Source: Streptomyces pyxinicus
GTDB taxonomy: Bacteria; Actinomycetota; Actinomycetes; Streptomycetales; Streptomycetaceae
DNA: 64,000 bases
Reading direction: 5' to 3'
Assembly: GCF_024753135.1 (NCBI RefSeq)
Contig: NZ_JANUGP010000016.1
Span: 1-64,000 of the forward strand
The translations under genes and the position numbers were made by a program. Shown piece by piece: positions 1 to 11,400 of the stretch (position 1 is the first letter of the stretch; each line of letters opens with the position of its first letter). The notes below the pieces were generated by a model. That model had not been told where the DNA came from. It did not search any database and was given only the letters and a program-made list of their open reading frames with translations.

Positions 1-1396
1 CCGGTGCCTGCCCGGAGTCCGCCTCACCGGTCTCAGGTTCCCTGCGCGGCGCCGCCGAGGCGGGCGGGGCATCGCTGATGAGCAGGTGGCAGTTCGTGCC
101 GCCCATGCCGAAGGAACTGACGCCGGCGATCAGAGGGCTGTCGGCCGATTCCCACGAACCGAGGTCCTGCTGCACTCGGAGATTGAGCTCGTCCAGCGCG
201 ATGTCCGGGTTGGCCAGCTCGTAGTTGAGACTGGCCGGGAGTTCGCGGTGGCGGATCGCCATCGCCACTTTGATGAGGCCGGCGATCCCCGCGGCTGCCC
301 CCAGATGCCCCAGGTTCGTCTTGACCGATCCGACGGGCAGCGGTCGCGTTCGCGGCCGGGCGGAGCCGACAACGGCACCGAGCGCGGAGGCCTCGACGGG
401 GTCGCCGGCGGGTGTTCCCGTTCCGTGCAACTCGACGTACTGGAGTTGTGCGGCACTGATGCGAGCGCGCTCGTGAGCGCGGCGCAGGACGTCTTGTTGT
501 GCGAGCTCATCGGGCTGGGTGAGGGCCTGCCCGTTGCCGCTGTGGTTCACGGCGCTCCCGAGAATCACGCATTGGGGAGTGTCACCGTCGGCCAGGGCGT
601 CCTTGAGCCTCTTGAGCACGACGAGCCCGCCGCCTTCGCCCGGCACATAACCGTTGGCGCGAGCGTCGAAGGTGTAGCAGCGGCCGTCCGGTGACAGCGG
701 ACCCCAACGGTCTGCGATGTCCACGGACTCCGGCAGCAGGTTGAGCTGCACGCCGCCCGCGACGACGAGGTCCGACTCACCGGTGAGCAGACTCTGGCAG
801 GCCAGGTGAACGGCGACCAGCGATGACGACTGACCGCTGTCGATGCCCACACTGGGCCCGTGCACGTCCAGGAAGTGGGAGAGCCGGTTGGCGATCAGCG
901 AACGTTCGGTACCGGGGTAGGTGTGCCGGGTCGCCGCAGTGGCACCGTCGCGGTGCACGAGGTGGGCGTAGTCGTCGGCGAAGGCGCCCACGAAGACACC
1001 GAGTCGGCCGCCGCGCACGCTGTCCGGCACGATCCCCGCGTCCTCCAGCGCCTCCCACCCCAGCTCCAGTACGAGTCGCTGCTGCGGGTCGACGGATGCC
1101 GCCTCGCGGGCGGAGATACCGAAGAACTCGGCGTCGAACTCGTCGACGGCGTCGAGGAATCCGCCCCAGGGGGGCGCGACCGTCCTGTTCGGGCCGCGTC
1201 GTCCGGGCGGGCGCTCGGTGATCGCGTGGCGTCCCGCGGCCAGGAGGCGCCACAGTTGCCGAGGACCGTCAGCGCCGGGGAAACGGCAGGACGCACCAAC
1301 CACCGCGATGTTGCCGTCTTGGGCCCGGACATCCACCCGGATCGTCCCCTTCCACGTTCGAATCGCGTCTTGCAGGTCCACGGCAGCGAGCGTCAT
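1..1396 (-). CDS. Type I modular PKS, KSQ loading domain (5' part, runs off left edge)
   Basis: Reading leftward from the ATG at 1396 gives 465 uninterrupted codons to the window edge, so the gene continues outside. Residues about 29-450 are a ketosynthase domain. The usual active-site cysteine is replaced by glutamine: the motif reads IDSGQSSSL with Gln189, while both histidine motifs (VELHGTGT and NLGHLG) are kept. In known PKSs this KSQ signature marks a loading module that decarboxylates a malonyl- or methylmalonyl-ACP to make an acetyl or propionyl starter. The KS is followed by an Ala/Pro-rich linker, so the AT, the ACP and any extender modules lie beyond base 1. No ribosome site stands out before 1396; a GTG about 19 codons downstream is an alternative start. 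The gene is probably co-transcribed with the PPOX-fold gene 168 bases upstream. Confidence 0.9.
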   Translation of the reverse strand, partial: MTLAAVDLQDAIRTWKGTIRVDVRAQDGNIAVVGASCRFPGADGPRQLWRLLAAGRHAITERPPGRRGPNRTVAPPWGGFLDAVDEFDAEFFGISAREAASVDPQQRLVLELGWEALEDAGIVPDSVRGGRLGVFVGAFADDYAHLVHRDGATAATRHTYPGTERSLIANRLSHFLDVHGPSVGIDSGQSSSLVAVHLACQSLLTGESDLVVAGGVQLNLLPESVDIADRWGPLSPDGRCYTFDARANGYVPGEGGGLVVLKRLKDALADGDTPQCVILGSAVNHSGNGQALTQPDELAQQDVLRRAHERARISAAQLQYVELHGTGTPAGDPVEASALGAVVGSARPRTRPLPVGSVKTNLGHLGAAAGIAGLIKVAMAIRHRELPASLNYELANPDIALDELNLRVQQDLGSWESADSPLIAGVSSFGMGGTNCHLLISDAPPASAAPRREPETGEADSGQAP

Positions 1397-1564
1397 TCAC
1401 CGTGAGTCGTCAGAGGACAACGTGAGTTGCAAGAGGGCCCGCCGGGGCCACGCTCTGGCCGAACCGGCGCGGCGCGATGCACACGGGGCGCGCCACCACC
1501 GGTCCACGAAATGGAGCAATGGAGAGACCTGGGCCGTAATTACCGCACGGCCGATCTCAGCCGG

Positions 1565-2086
1565 TCAGGGCCGCGGAAAGTCCCACCTGGTCGCGGACTC
1601 CCATCCGGCAATGCCCGCCCACCCGTAGACCCTTTCGGGATTCAGCCGAAACACCGGAGCGCTCTGGCCGAAACGCGTGTGGACGCGATCCTCGCTCACC
1701 GTGAGTTCCCAGTCGTATTTCACCCCGACGCCTTCGGCGAGCACGTTGATGTCGTCGTTCCCGAGCACTCGGGAGCAACTGCCCTCGATCATCACGACGT
1801 CCTCGCCGACCTGCAGGTTCACAGAGGCCCGCGGGTTGACCTTCAGGAATTCGCCGGAGCGGTTCTGGCTCGAGAACCAGAAGGTGTCCTGCTCCCAGAT
1901 ACCCCACAGGGGCCTGCTGTGCGGGCGCCCGTCCGGGCTGGTGGTGACCAGCCAGTAAGTGGCCGCGGACTTCAGCAGATTCTCCGCCCAGCTCCACGGT
2001 TGTGTCGGCCCTGGCGCGGTCTGACGGAAGATGAATGCCGGCGTCCCCGTCGGCTTCTCCTCGTTGTCCAACACCTCGGCAGTCAT
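1565..2086 (-). CDS. Pyridoxamine 5'-phosphate oxidase (PPOX)-fold protein of the PKS cluster
   Basis: A 173-residue protein with the split beta-barrel pattern of the FMN- or F420-binding PPOX family. It has a strand ending in WLVTTSPDGRPHSRPLWG (about residues 45-62), then FWFSSQNRSGEFLKVNPRAS, then a late Trp-rich strand. The ATG at 2086 is preferred over an ATG 24 codons upstream because GAAGGGAC lies about six bases before it. It reads in the same direction as the KSQ gene and away from the extender PKS genes, which suggests a role in the pathway such as a flavin- or deazaflavin-dependent redox step. That role is inference. Many members of this family have no known substrate, and the sequence does not separate FMN from F420 binding. 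Confidence 0.75.
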   Translation of the reverse strand: MTAEVLDNEEKPTGTPAFIFRQTAPGPTQPWSWAENLLKSAATYWLVTTSPDGRPHSRPLWGIWEQDTFWFSSQNRSGEFLKVNPRASVNLQVGEDVVMIEGSCSRVLGNDDINVLAEGVGVKYDWELTVSEDRVHTRFGQSAPVFRLNPERVYGWAGIAGWESATRWDFPRP

Positions 2087-2452
2087 GCTGCTGTCCCTTC
2101 GCTCGTCCGCTGCGGGCGACCAGCGAGACACACCGGTCTGGCTTTCGCGGTTCATGCTCGCAGTGCGACTGCGACAACGACACCCCGAAAAACCGCGCGC
2201 CGACCGGGAGGGCGAATAGGGGGGTTAGGGGGTGCCCGCGACAACGTCGTAAGAGCATGGTTGTTCACGCGACCGCCCAGAGGCGGTTCTGATCGTGCTC
2301 CCACCCAGGCCTTTTCGGCGCAGCTCTTCGCCGGACCGCCGGCCTCAGCAGACGCCTGCCACGTGTCCAGGCATGACAAGTCCGGGGTATGCCGGACCAC
2401 TCCGGGGTCCCACGGGCCACTGGAACAGACAGAGACAGATGGGGTTGCTCGT
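2087..2452. promoter_or_regulatory. Divergent intergenic region of the PKS cluster with a TAGGGG direct repeat
   Basis: These 366 bases separate two oppositely transcribed arms of the cluster and must hold promoters for both. The visible oddity is a G-rich direct repeat, TAGGGGGG at 2217-2224 followed by TAGGGGG at 2226-2232, with starts nine bases apart. Direct repeats in such positions are often activator sites in antibiotic clusters, but no regulator gene for the cluster is in the window. The rightward PKS reading frame stays open through here without a stop; I treat that as chance in GC-rich DNA. Confidence 0.5.
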
Positions 2453-5400
2453 ATGGAGAACGAGGACAAGCTTCGCCAGTATCTCAAGTTGGTCACGAGC
2501 GACCTCTACCAGGCTCGCAAGAAGATCACGGAGAGGGAGGCCCAGGACACCGAGCCGATCGCCATCGTCTCGATGGCGTGCCGCTTGCCCGGCGACGTCT
2601 GGTCGCCGGAGGACCTCTGGGAACTGGTCTCCAGTGGCACCGACGCGATCGGCGACTCGCCGACCGACCGGGGCTGGGACATGGACAGCATCTACGACCC
2701 GGAGCCCGGGAAGCCCGGAAAGACGTACACCCGCGAGGGCGGCTTCATGTCCGGCCTGGCCGACTTCGACGCGGACTTCTTCGGCATCTCCCCACGCGAA
2801 GCTCTCGCCATGGACCCGCAGCAGCGGATCGTCCTTGAGGCCGCCTGGGAGTCGTTCGAACGTGCCGGCATCGACCCGGAGACCCTCCGCGGCACCGAGA
2901 CGGGTGTGTTCATCGGCTCCAACACCCATGACTACGTGCCGTTGACCGTCACGGCCCCCCGCGAGGTCGACGGCTATCTGCTGCTGGGCAACGCACCCAG
3001 CGTGCTCTCCGGCCGGGTCGCGTACACGTTCGGCCTCGAAGGCCCCGCTGTCACCGTCGACACCGCCTGTTCCTCCTCGCTGGTCGCGATGGACTACGCC
3101 ATTCGGGCCCTGCGCCGCGGCGAGTCCACGATGGCTCTGGCCGGCGGTGTCGCGTCGATGTGCTCGCCCCTGGTCATGGTCGACTTCAGTCGGCAGCGCG
3201 GCATCGCGCCCAACGGCCGGTGCAAGGCGTACGCGGACACCGCCGACGGCACCGGCTGGTCGGAGGGGGTCGGCCTGGTCCTGCTCGAGCGGCTCTCCGA
3301 CGCACAGGCCAACGGCCACCCGGTGCTGGCCGTCATCCGTGGTTCGGCGATCAACCAGGACGGTGCCTCCAACGGCCTGACCGCTCCCAACGGACCCTCC
3401 CAGCAACGGGTCATCCAGGCGGCGCTGGCCGACGGCCAGGTTCCGATGGAGCAGGTCGACCTGGTCGAGGGGCACGGCACCGGCACCCGGCTGGGCGACC
3501 CGATCGAGGCACAGGCCCTGCTGGCCACCTACGGACGCAAGAAGAAGAACGGCGAGCCGCTGTGGCTGGGCTCCCTGAAGTCGAACGTGGGCCACACCCA
3601 GGCGGCCGCGGGCGTCGCCGGTGTGATCAAGGCGGTGATGGCCATGCGCCACGGCGTCCTCCCCAAGACGCTGCACGTGGACGAGCCGACGCACGAAGTG
3701 GACTGGTCGGTCGGCGGCGTCGAGGTGTTGACGGAGAACCGCCCGTGGCCGGAGAACGAGTGGCCGCGCCGGGCAGGTGTGTCGTCGTTCGGCATGAGCG
3801 GTACCAACGCGCACGTCATCATCGAGGAGGCGCCCGCGCCGGAGGCGGTCGAGGCCGAGCCGGTGAGCACGCAGCCGACCGCCTTGCCGTTCCTCCTCTC
3901 CGCCCGTACTCCGCAGGCCCTGGCCGGTCAGGCGACGCGGCTGCGCGACTGGCTCGCCGAGGAGGACGTCGCCCTGCTCGACGTCGCGAAGTCGCTCGCG
4001 CTGCGCCGTGTGACGTTCGAGCACCGCGCCGCCGTGGTCGCGGGCAACAAGGAGGACCTGCTCGCGCAGCTCGACCTGCTGGCCGGCGGCGGCAGCGGTG
4101 CCACGGCGGTCGTCGGCACCGAGTCCCGCGGTCTCACCGCGGTGATGTTCCCCGGACAAGGCTCCCAGCGCACCGGCATGGGCGCCCAGCTCGCGGCCGC
4201 GTTCCCCGTCTTCGCCACGGCGTACTCGGAGGTGCTGGGGCGGCTCGACCCCGAGCTGCCGCGGATCATCGCCGAGGGCGGCCCGACGCTGGACCGGCCC
4301 GAGTACGCGCATCCCGCGCTGTTCGCGATCGAGGTGGCACTCTACCGACTGGTCGAGTCGTGGGGGCTGCACCCCGACCACCTGCTCGGTCAGTCCTGCG
4401 GGGACATTGCGGCGGCGCACGTCGCGGGTGTGCTGTCGCTCGAGGACGCGGCCACCATGGTCACCGCCCGGGCACGGCTGATCCAGACCTCGGCCGCCGG
4501 CGTGATGGTCTCGGTCGCGGCCGGCGCCGACGTGGTGGAGCCGGTCATCGCCGACTTCGAGGGCGTTTCGCTCGCCGGTATCAACAGCCCGGGCTCAGTC
4601 ACCCTCTCGGGGCTGGAGGGCCCGGTCGAGACGGCCGTGGCGCGACTGACCGAGCTGGGCCACTCGTGCCGCACGCTGCGGGTCGGCGTCGCGGGCCACT
4701 CGGTCACGATGGAGCCGATCCAGGCCCAGTTCCGGGCCGTGGTGGAGACGTTGACCTATTCGCCCCCGACCATCCCGTTGGTGGTGCCCGCCGAGGTGCT
4801 GTGCACCCCCGAGTTCTGGGTCCGGCAGATGCGCGACCCGGTGGACCTCGTCGGCGGCGTGGCCCGGCTCCGCGAGCGTGGCGTCACCCGACTCGTCGAA
4901 CTGTCGCCCGCCGCGTCGATGAGCAGCGACGTACGCAAGTGCTACGGCGACGAGTCGGTGGTGGTCACGCCGTCCCTCCGCAGCCGGCGCGACGAGGTGG
5001 AATGCATCGCCGTGGCGATGGCCACCCTGCACGCTGCCGGTGTCGAGGTGGACTGGGCCGCCTTCTTCGCCGGCACCGGCGCGCGAAGTGTCGACCTGCC
5101 CACCTACGCGTTCCAGCACGAACGCTTCTGGCTGGAGACCAGCCACGTCGGAGGGCACGACCTCAGTTCGGTCGGCCTGCGCTCGGTGGACGCCCCGCTC
5201 CTGGGTGCCGGCGTCTCGCTCGCCAACGACGGCGGCTTCCTGTGCACCGGCCGGCTGTCGCTCTCCGCCCAGCCCTGGCTCGCCGACCACGCCCTGTTCG
5301 GCCGCACCCTGCTGCCCGGCACCGCGTTCGTCGAGTTCGCGCTGCGCGCGGCGGACCAGGTCGGCTGTGAGCTGGTCGAAGACCTGACCATCGAGGCTCC

Positions 5401-8400
5401 GCTGCTGCTGGAGCGGGGCGGCGTGGCGCTGCAGATCGTGGTCGGCGAGCCGGAGGAGTCCACCGACCGGCGATCGATCACCATCTGGTCGCAGCAGCAG
5501 GACCCGGACTCCCCCGACACCGAGGCGGCCTGGACACGGCACGCCGGCGGTTTCGTCTCGGGGACCGCCGGCGTGCGCCGCGACGACCCCGAGATGGCCG
5601 AGTGGCCGCCCGCCGGTGTCGAGGAGGTCGAACTCGGCGACTTCTACGAGACCTTCGCCGCGGCCGGGTACGGCTACGGGCCGGTGTTCCGCGGCCTGAA
5701 GGCCGCCTGGCTGCGTGACGGGGAGATCTTCGCCGAGGTGGCGCTGCCCGAGCACGTGGGCGACGCCGGCGCGTACGGCATGCACCCTGCTCTGCTGGAC
5801 GCCGCGCTGCACGCGATCGCGGTCACCGGCGCCACCGAGGGTGTCGTCCCCTTCGTGTGGTCGGGCGTCCGGCTGCACGCCGTCGGTGCCTCCGCGCTGC
5901 GCGTACGGCTGACTCCGGTGGGGACCGACGCGGTGGCACTGCTGGTCGCCGACGGGACCGGCCGCACGGTGCTGTCCGTCGACTCGCTGACCTTGCGGTC
6001 CGCCACCGCGGAGCAGATCGCCGAGAGTACTTCCCAGGCCCACGGCCCCCTCTACGAGATCGAGTGGGTCCCCGCCGGTGAGGCCGAGGCCTCGTCGCCC
6101 GCCGGCTGGGCGAACCTGAGCGGCGGCGCGCCCACGACAGGCACGGCGTACGACGGCTTCCCCGCGCTGCGGGCCGCCCTCGACGCCGGGGGCGAGGTGC
6201 CCACCGTGGTGCTGGCCGCTCCCGGTCCCGACCACGACCACGACGTGGCTGCGAGCGTGCACTCGGGTGTCAACCGGATGCTGGAACTGGTGCGCCACTG
6301 GCTGGCCGACGAACGGCTGGCCGCCTCACGGCTGGTCCTGGTCACCCGGGGCGCGCTGGCCACGTACGAGGGTGAGCACGTCGGCGACCTGACCGGTGCG
6401 GCCCTGCACGGCCTGTTCCGCTCGGCGCGTGCCGAGAACCCGGGCCGGCTCGTCCAGGTCGACCTCGCGCCCGGCGAGCCCGACACGGCCGTGGAGGCGG
6501 CGCTCAGCGCCGGGGAGGACGAGGTCGCCGTACGCGCGGGCACGACCCTGGTGCCGCGCCTGGTCAGGGTCTCCTCCTCGACGACGCTCACCGTGCCGGC
6601 GGAGACGGCCGCCTGGCGCCTGTCCGCCCCGCGCCCCGGCACTTTCGACGGGCTCGCCCTGATCGAGTCGCCGGAGGCGGCCGCGCCACTGGCCGAGGGC
6701 GAGGTGCGGATATCCGTCCGGGCCGCCGGCCTGAACTTCCGGGACGTCATGTCCACCCTGGGCCTGGTCCGCGGTCAGGAAGTGCTCGGCGGCGAGGCGG
6801 CCGGAGTGGTGACCGAGGTCGGCCCGGGAGTCACCGGTCTCGAGCCCGGAGACCGGGTGATGGGCCTGTTCTTCGGGCCGTTCGGGCCGGTGGCCGTGGG
6901 CGACCACCGGATGGTGGTACCGATCCCGGACGGGTGGTCGTACCTGCAGGCCTCGACCGTTCCGATCACCTACCTGACCGCGTACTTCGGGCTCGTCGAC
7001 GTGGCCGACCTGCAACCCGGCGAGTCCGTGCTCGTCCATGCCGCCGCCGGTGGTGTCGGCATGGCGGCCGTGCAGCTGGCCACCCATCTGGGCGCCGAGA
7101 TCTTCGCCACCGCCGGCCCCGCCAAGTGGGCGGCCGTTCGCGAGCTCGGCATCCCCGGCGAACGCGTCTCGAACTCCCGCACCGCACAGTTCGAGTCCGA
7201 TCTGCTCGGCGCCACCGACGGCCGCGGCGTCGACGTGGTCCTCAACTCGCTCACCAACGAGCTCGTGGACGCCTCGCTGCGACTGCTGCCGCGCGGCGGC
7301 CGGTTCGTCGAGATGGGCAAGACCGACATCCGCGACGCCGACTGGGCGGCCGAGGCGTTCCCCGGTGTGCGCTATCAGGCGTTCGACCTGCTCGCAGTGG
7401 CCCCCGAACGGGTCCACGAGATGTTGACCGAGCTGCTGGACCTGTTCGACCGGGGCGCTCTGACCCTGCCTCCGACCACCACCTGGGACGTCCGCCGGGC
7501 CCCGGACGCGCTGAGGTTCCTCAGCCAGGCCCGGCACATCGGCAAGATCGCCCTGACCGTCCCGGTGCCCGCCGATCCGGCCGGGACTGTGCTCGTGACC
7601 GGCGCCTCCGGCGCACTGGGCGGCCTGGTCGCCCGGCACCTGGTCGCCGAGCACGGCGTGCGCAACCTCGTGCTGGTGAGCCGGCGCGGCCCGGATGCCC
7701 CCGGCGCCACCGAGTTCGCCGCCGAGCTGACCGGGCTGGGCGCGTCGGTGACGACTGCCGCCTGTGACGTCTCCGACCGCGCATCGCTGCTCGGGGTGCT
7801 GGCCGCGATCCCCGCCGAACATCCGCTGACGGCGGTCGTGCACATCGCGGGCATCAGCGACGACGGTGTCGTCGGCTCGCTGACGACCGAGCAGGTGGAC
7901 ACCGTGCTGCGTCCCAAGGTGGACGCCGGCTGGCTCCTCCACGAGCTGACCAAGGACCTCGACCTCTCCGCCTTCGTGCTGTTCTCCTCGGCCGTCGGGG
8001 CGTTCGGCGCACCGGGCCAGGCCAATTACGCCGCCGCCAACGCGTTCCTGGACGCTCTCGCCCGGCACCGCCGCGCGCTGGGGCTGCCCGCCGTCTCGCT
8101 CGACTGGGGCCTCTGGGCCGCCACGAGCCACATGACGACCTCCCTGAAGGAGGCCGACTGGGAACGGATGGCACGCGCCGGCATCAAGCCGCTGTCCGAC
8201 GAGGAAGGCCTGTCCCTCTTCGACGCGGCCCTCACCGTCGGGGCCCCGGTGGTGCTGCCGGTCCGGCTCGACCTGGCCGCGTTCCGCGGAGAGGTGCCGC
8301 CCCTGCTGCGCCACCAGGTCTCCGGGCGGGTGCGGCGTGCCGCCGTCGCGAGCGGCGGCGGTGCCGGCTCGTGGACCCGCCGTCTGCTCGCCCGGCCGCC

Positions 8401-11400
8401 GGCCGCCCGGCACCGGATCGTCCTGGACGCTCTCGCCGCCGAGACCGCGGCGGTGCTCGGGCACGCGTCGGCGTCGAAACTCCCGCCGGACCGGACGTTC
8501 AAGGACATCGGCTTCGATTCGCTGGCCTCGGTGGAGCTGCGCAACCGGATCACCGCCTTCACCGGCCTGCGGCTGCCCGCAACGGTGGTCTTCGACTACC
8601 CGGACCTCACTTCGCTGACCGAGTACGTGCTCGGCGAGGTGGTCAGCGCCGGCTCCTCCGCGTCGGCGGCACCCGCGCGCGCCGCGGCGGACACCGGCGG
8701 CGACGCGATCGCCATCGTCGGCATGGCCTGCCGCTACGGCGGCGGGGTCGACTCGCCGGAGGCGTTGTGGGCGATGGTCGAGGAGGGCCGGGACGCCGCC
8801 ACGGAGTTCCCGTCCGACCGCGGCTGGAACCTGGCCGAGTTGTTCGATCCCGAGCCCGGCCGCTCGGGCACGACCAACGCCCGGGCGGCCGGCTTCCTGC
8901 ACGGAGCGACCGAATTCGATCCCGAGTTCTTCGGCATCTCACCGCGTGAGGCCACCGCGATGGACCCGCAGCAGCGTCTGCTGCTGGAGTCGGCGTGGGA
9001 GGCGTTCGAGCGTGCCGGTATCGATCCGGTGGCGCTGCGCGGCACGAAGACCGGCGTGTTCGTCGGCCTCAGCGCCCATGACTACGGCAATCTGCTCGCG
9101 CTCGAATCGCGCGGTCTCGACGGCCACCTGCTGACCGGGACGGCGCCCAGCGTGGCCTCGGGCCGCATCGCCTACGAGTTCGGCCTCGAGGGCCCCGCGC
9201 TGACGGTCGACACCGCCTGTTCGTCCTCGCTGACCACGCTGCACATGGCGGCCCAGGCGCTGCGGACCGGTGAGTCCGACCTCGCGCTGGCCGGCGGTGT
9301 GGCCGTGATGTCCACGCCGGTGGTGTTCCAGGAGTTCGCGCTGCAGGGCGGCCTCTCCGCGGACGGCCGCTGCCGGGCGTTCGGCGCGGACGCGGACGGC
9401 ACCGGCTGGGCCGAGGGCGTCGGACTGCTCGTACTGGAGCGTCTGTCGGACGCCCGCCGCAACGGCCACCAGGTCCTCGCGGTGGTGAAGGGCTCCGCGG
9501 TGAACCAGGACGGCGCCTCCAACGGGCTGACCGCGCCCAACGGCCGCTCGCAGCAGCGGGTGATCCGAGAGGCGCTGGCCAATGCCGGTGTCTCCGCCGC
9601 CGATGTGGACGTCGTGGAGGGGCACGGCACCGGCACCAGGCTCGGCGACCCGATCGAGGCGCAGGCCCTGCTGGCGACGTACGGGCGGGAGCACACCGAG
9701 GAGACCCCGCTCTGGCTCGGCTCCCTGAAGTCGAACCTGGGCCACGCGCAGGCGGCCGCCGGCGTGGCCGGGGTGATCAAGATGGTCCAGGCGCTGCGGC
9801 ACGGCCTGCTGCCCCGGACGTTGAACGCCGAGGAACCCACCCCGCACGTGGACTGGTCGGACGGTGCCGTGAAGCTGCTGACCGAGGCACAGGAGTGGCC
9901 GGAGCGCGACCGGCCCCGGCTCGGTGCCGTCTCCGCGTTCGGAATCAGCGGCACCAACGTGCACGTGGTGCTGGAACAGGCACCGGAGCCGGAGGGGCCG
10001 CCCGCTCCGCACGCGCCCGGTCAGGTACTCGCGCAGTCCGTCAAGCCGTTCGTCCTCTCGGCTCGCGGCGCGGCGGCACTGCGCGATCAGGCGGCCAGGC
10101 TCGGCGCCCACCTCGCCGAGCACCCGGAGGTGGACCTCGACGCCCTCGGCCGCTCGCTCGGCGGCCGGGCCACGCTGGAGCACCGGGCCGTGGTGCTCGC
10201 CGAGGACCTGGGCACGCTGACCGCGGGGCTCACGGCGATCGCCGGCGGCACGACGGACTCCCACGAGGACGTCGTGCTGGGCAACGGCGGCGACACGAAC
10301 CAGCCGGTCTTCGTCTTCGCAGGTCAGGGTGGCCAGTGGAGTGGCATGGCCCTCGATCTCTGGAACACCAGCCCGTTGTTCGCCGCCGCCATGACCGAGT
10401 GCGACGCGGCGCTGGCCCCGCACGTCGACTGGAACGGCGCCTCGCTGTCGGACGTGCTCACCGGCGCTCCGGGCGCGCCGAGCCTGGAGCGGGTGGACGT
10501 GGTGCAGCCCGTGCTGTTCGCGGTGATGGTGTCCTTGGCACGGCTGTGGAGGTCGCTCGGGGTCGAACCGGCCGCGGTGGTCGGTCACTCGCAGGGCGAG
10601 ATCGCGGCGGCCGTGGTGGCCGGTGTCCTCACGCCGGCCGACGGCGCCCGCATCGCCGGATTGCGCTCGCGCTTGATCGCCGGCCTGACCGAGCGCGGCG
10701 GGATGGGCTGGATCGGCCTGCCGGTCGCCCGGGTCCGGGAACGGCTCGCCGACTACCCGGGGCTCGGCGTCGCCGCGGTCAACGGGCCGCGGTCGGTGGT
10801 CGTCTCCGGCGCCGCCGACGAACTGCGGAGCCTGTGCGCGGCGCTCGCGGCCGAGGAGGTCCCGGTGCGCACGCTCCTGGTCGACTACGCGTCGCACTCG
10901 AACGCGGTGGAGGAACTGCACGCCGAGCTCGTCGACGCGCTGGCCGACGTCGTGCCCGCCGAGGCGGAAGTGCCGTTCTACTCCACGGTCACCGGCGGGC
11001 GGGTCGACGGCACCGATCTGAACGCCGACTACTGGTACCGCAATCTCCGGGAGACGGTGCGGTTCAGCGCGGCCGTCGAGGCTCTTCTGGACGACGGGCA
11101 CAGCTGCTTCGTGGAGCTCAGCGCGCACCCGGCCCTCGTCGACGCGGTCGAGGCGGTGGCCGAGGCCCGGGACGCCGAGGTCGCCGCGTCGTGGTCGTTG
11201 CGGCGGAACGGCGGTGACGTCGCGTTCACCCGCTCTCTGGCCACGGCCTTCGTGCACGGGGCAACGGTCGGCTGGGGGAAGGCGTTTCCCGCCGGTGGCC
11301 GAATCGACCTGCCCACTTACGCGTTCCAGCACCGCCGGCTGTGGGTCGAGCCCGCCGGCGCGGTGACCGCGAGCGCCGCCGACTTGGGGCTGGTGTCCGC

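Noticed and set aside
1427..2452. 342-residue N-terminal extension of the bimodular PKS frame
   Set aside because: It overlaps the PPOX-fold gene on the other strand, has no PKS-like sequence, and the docking helix that normally opens such proteins starts at ATG 2453.
2345..8902. Other long minus-strand frames over the PKS gene (for example 2345-4420, 4595-6298, 6326-8902)
   Set aside because: All are antisense shadows of conserved PKS domains.
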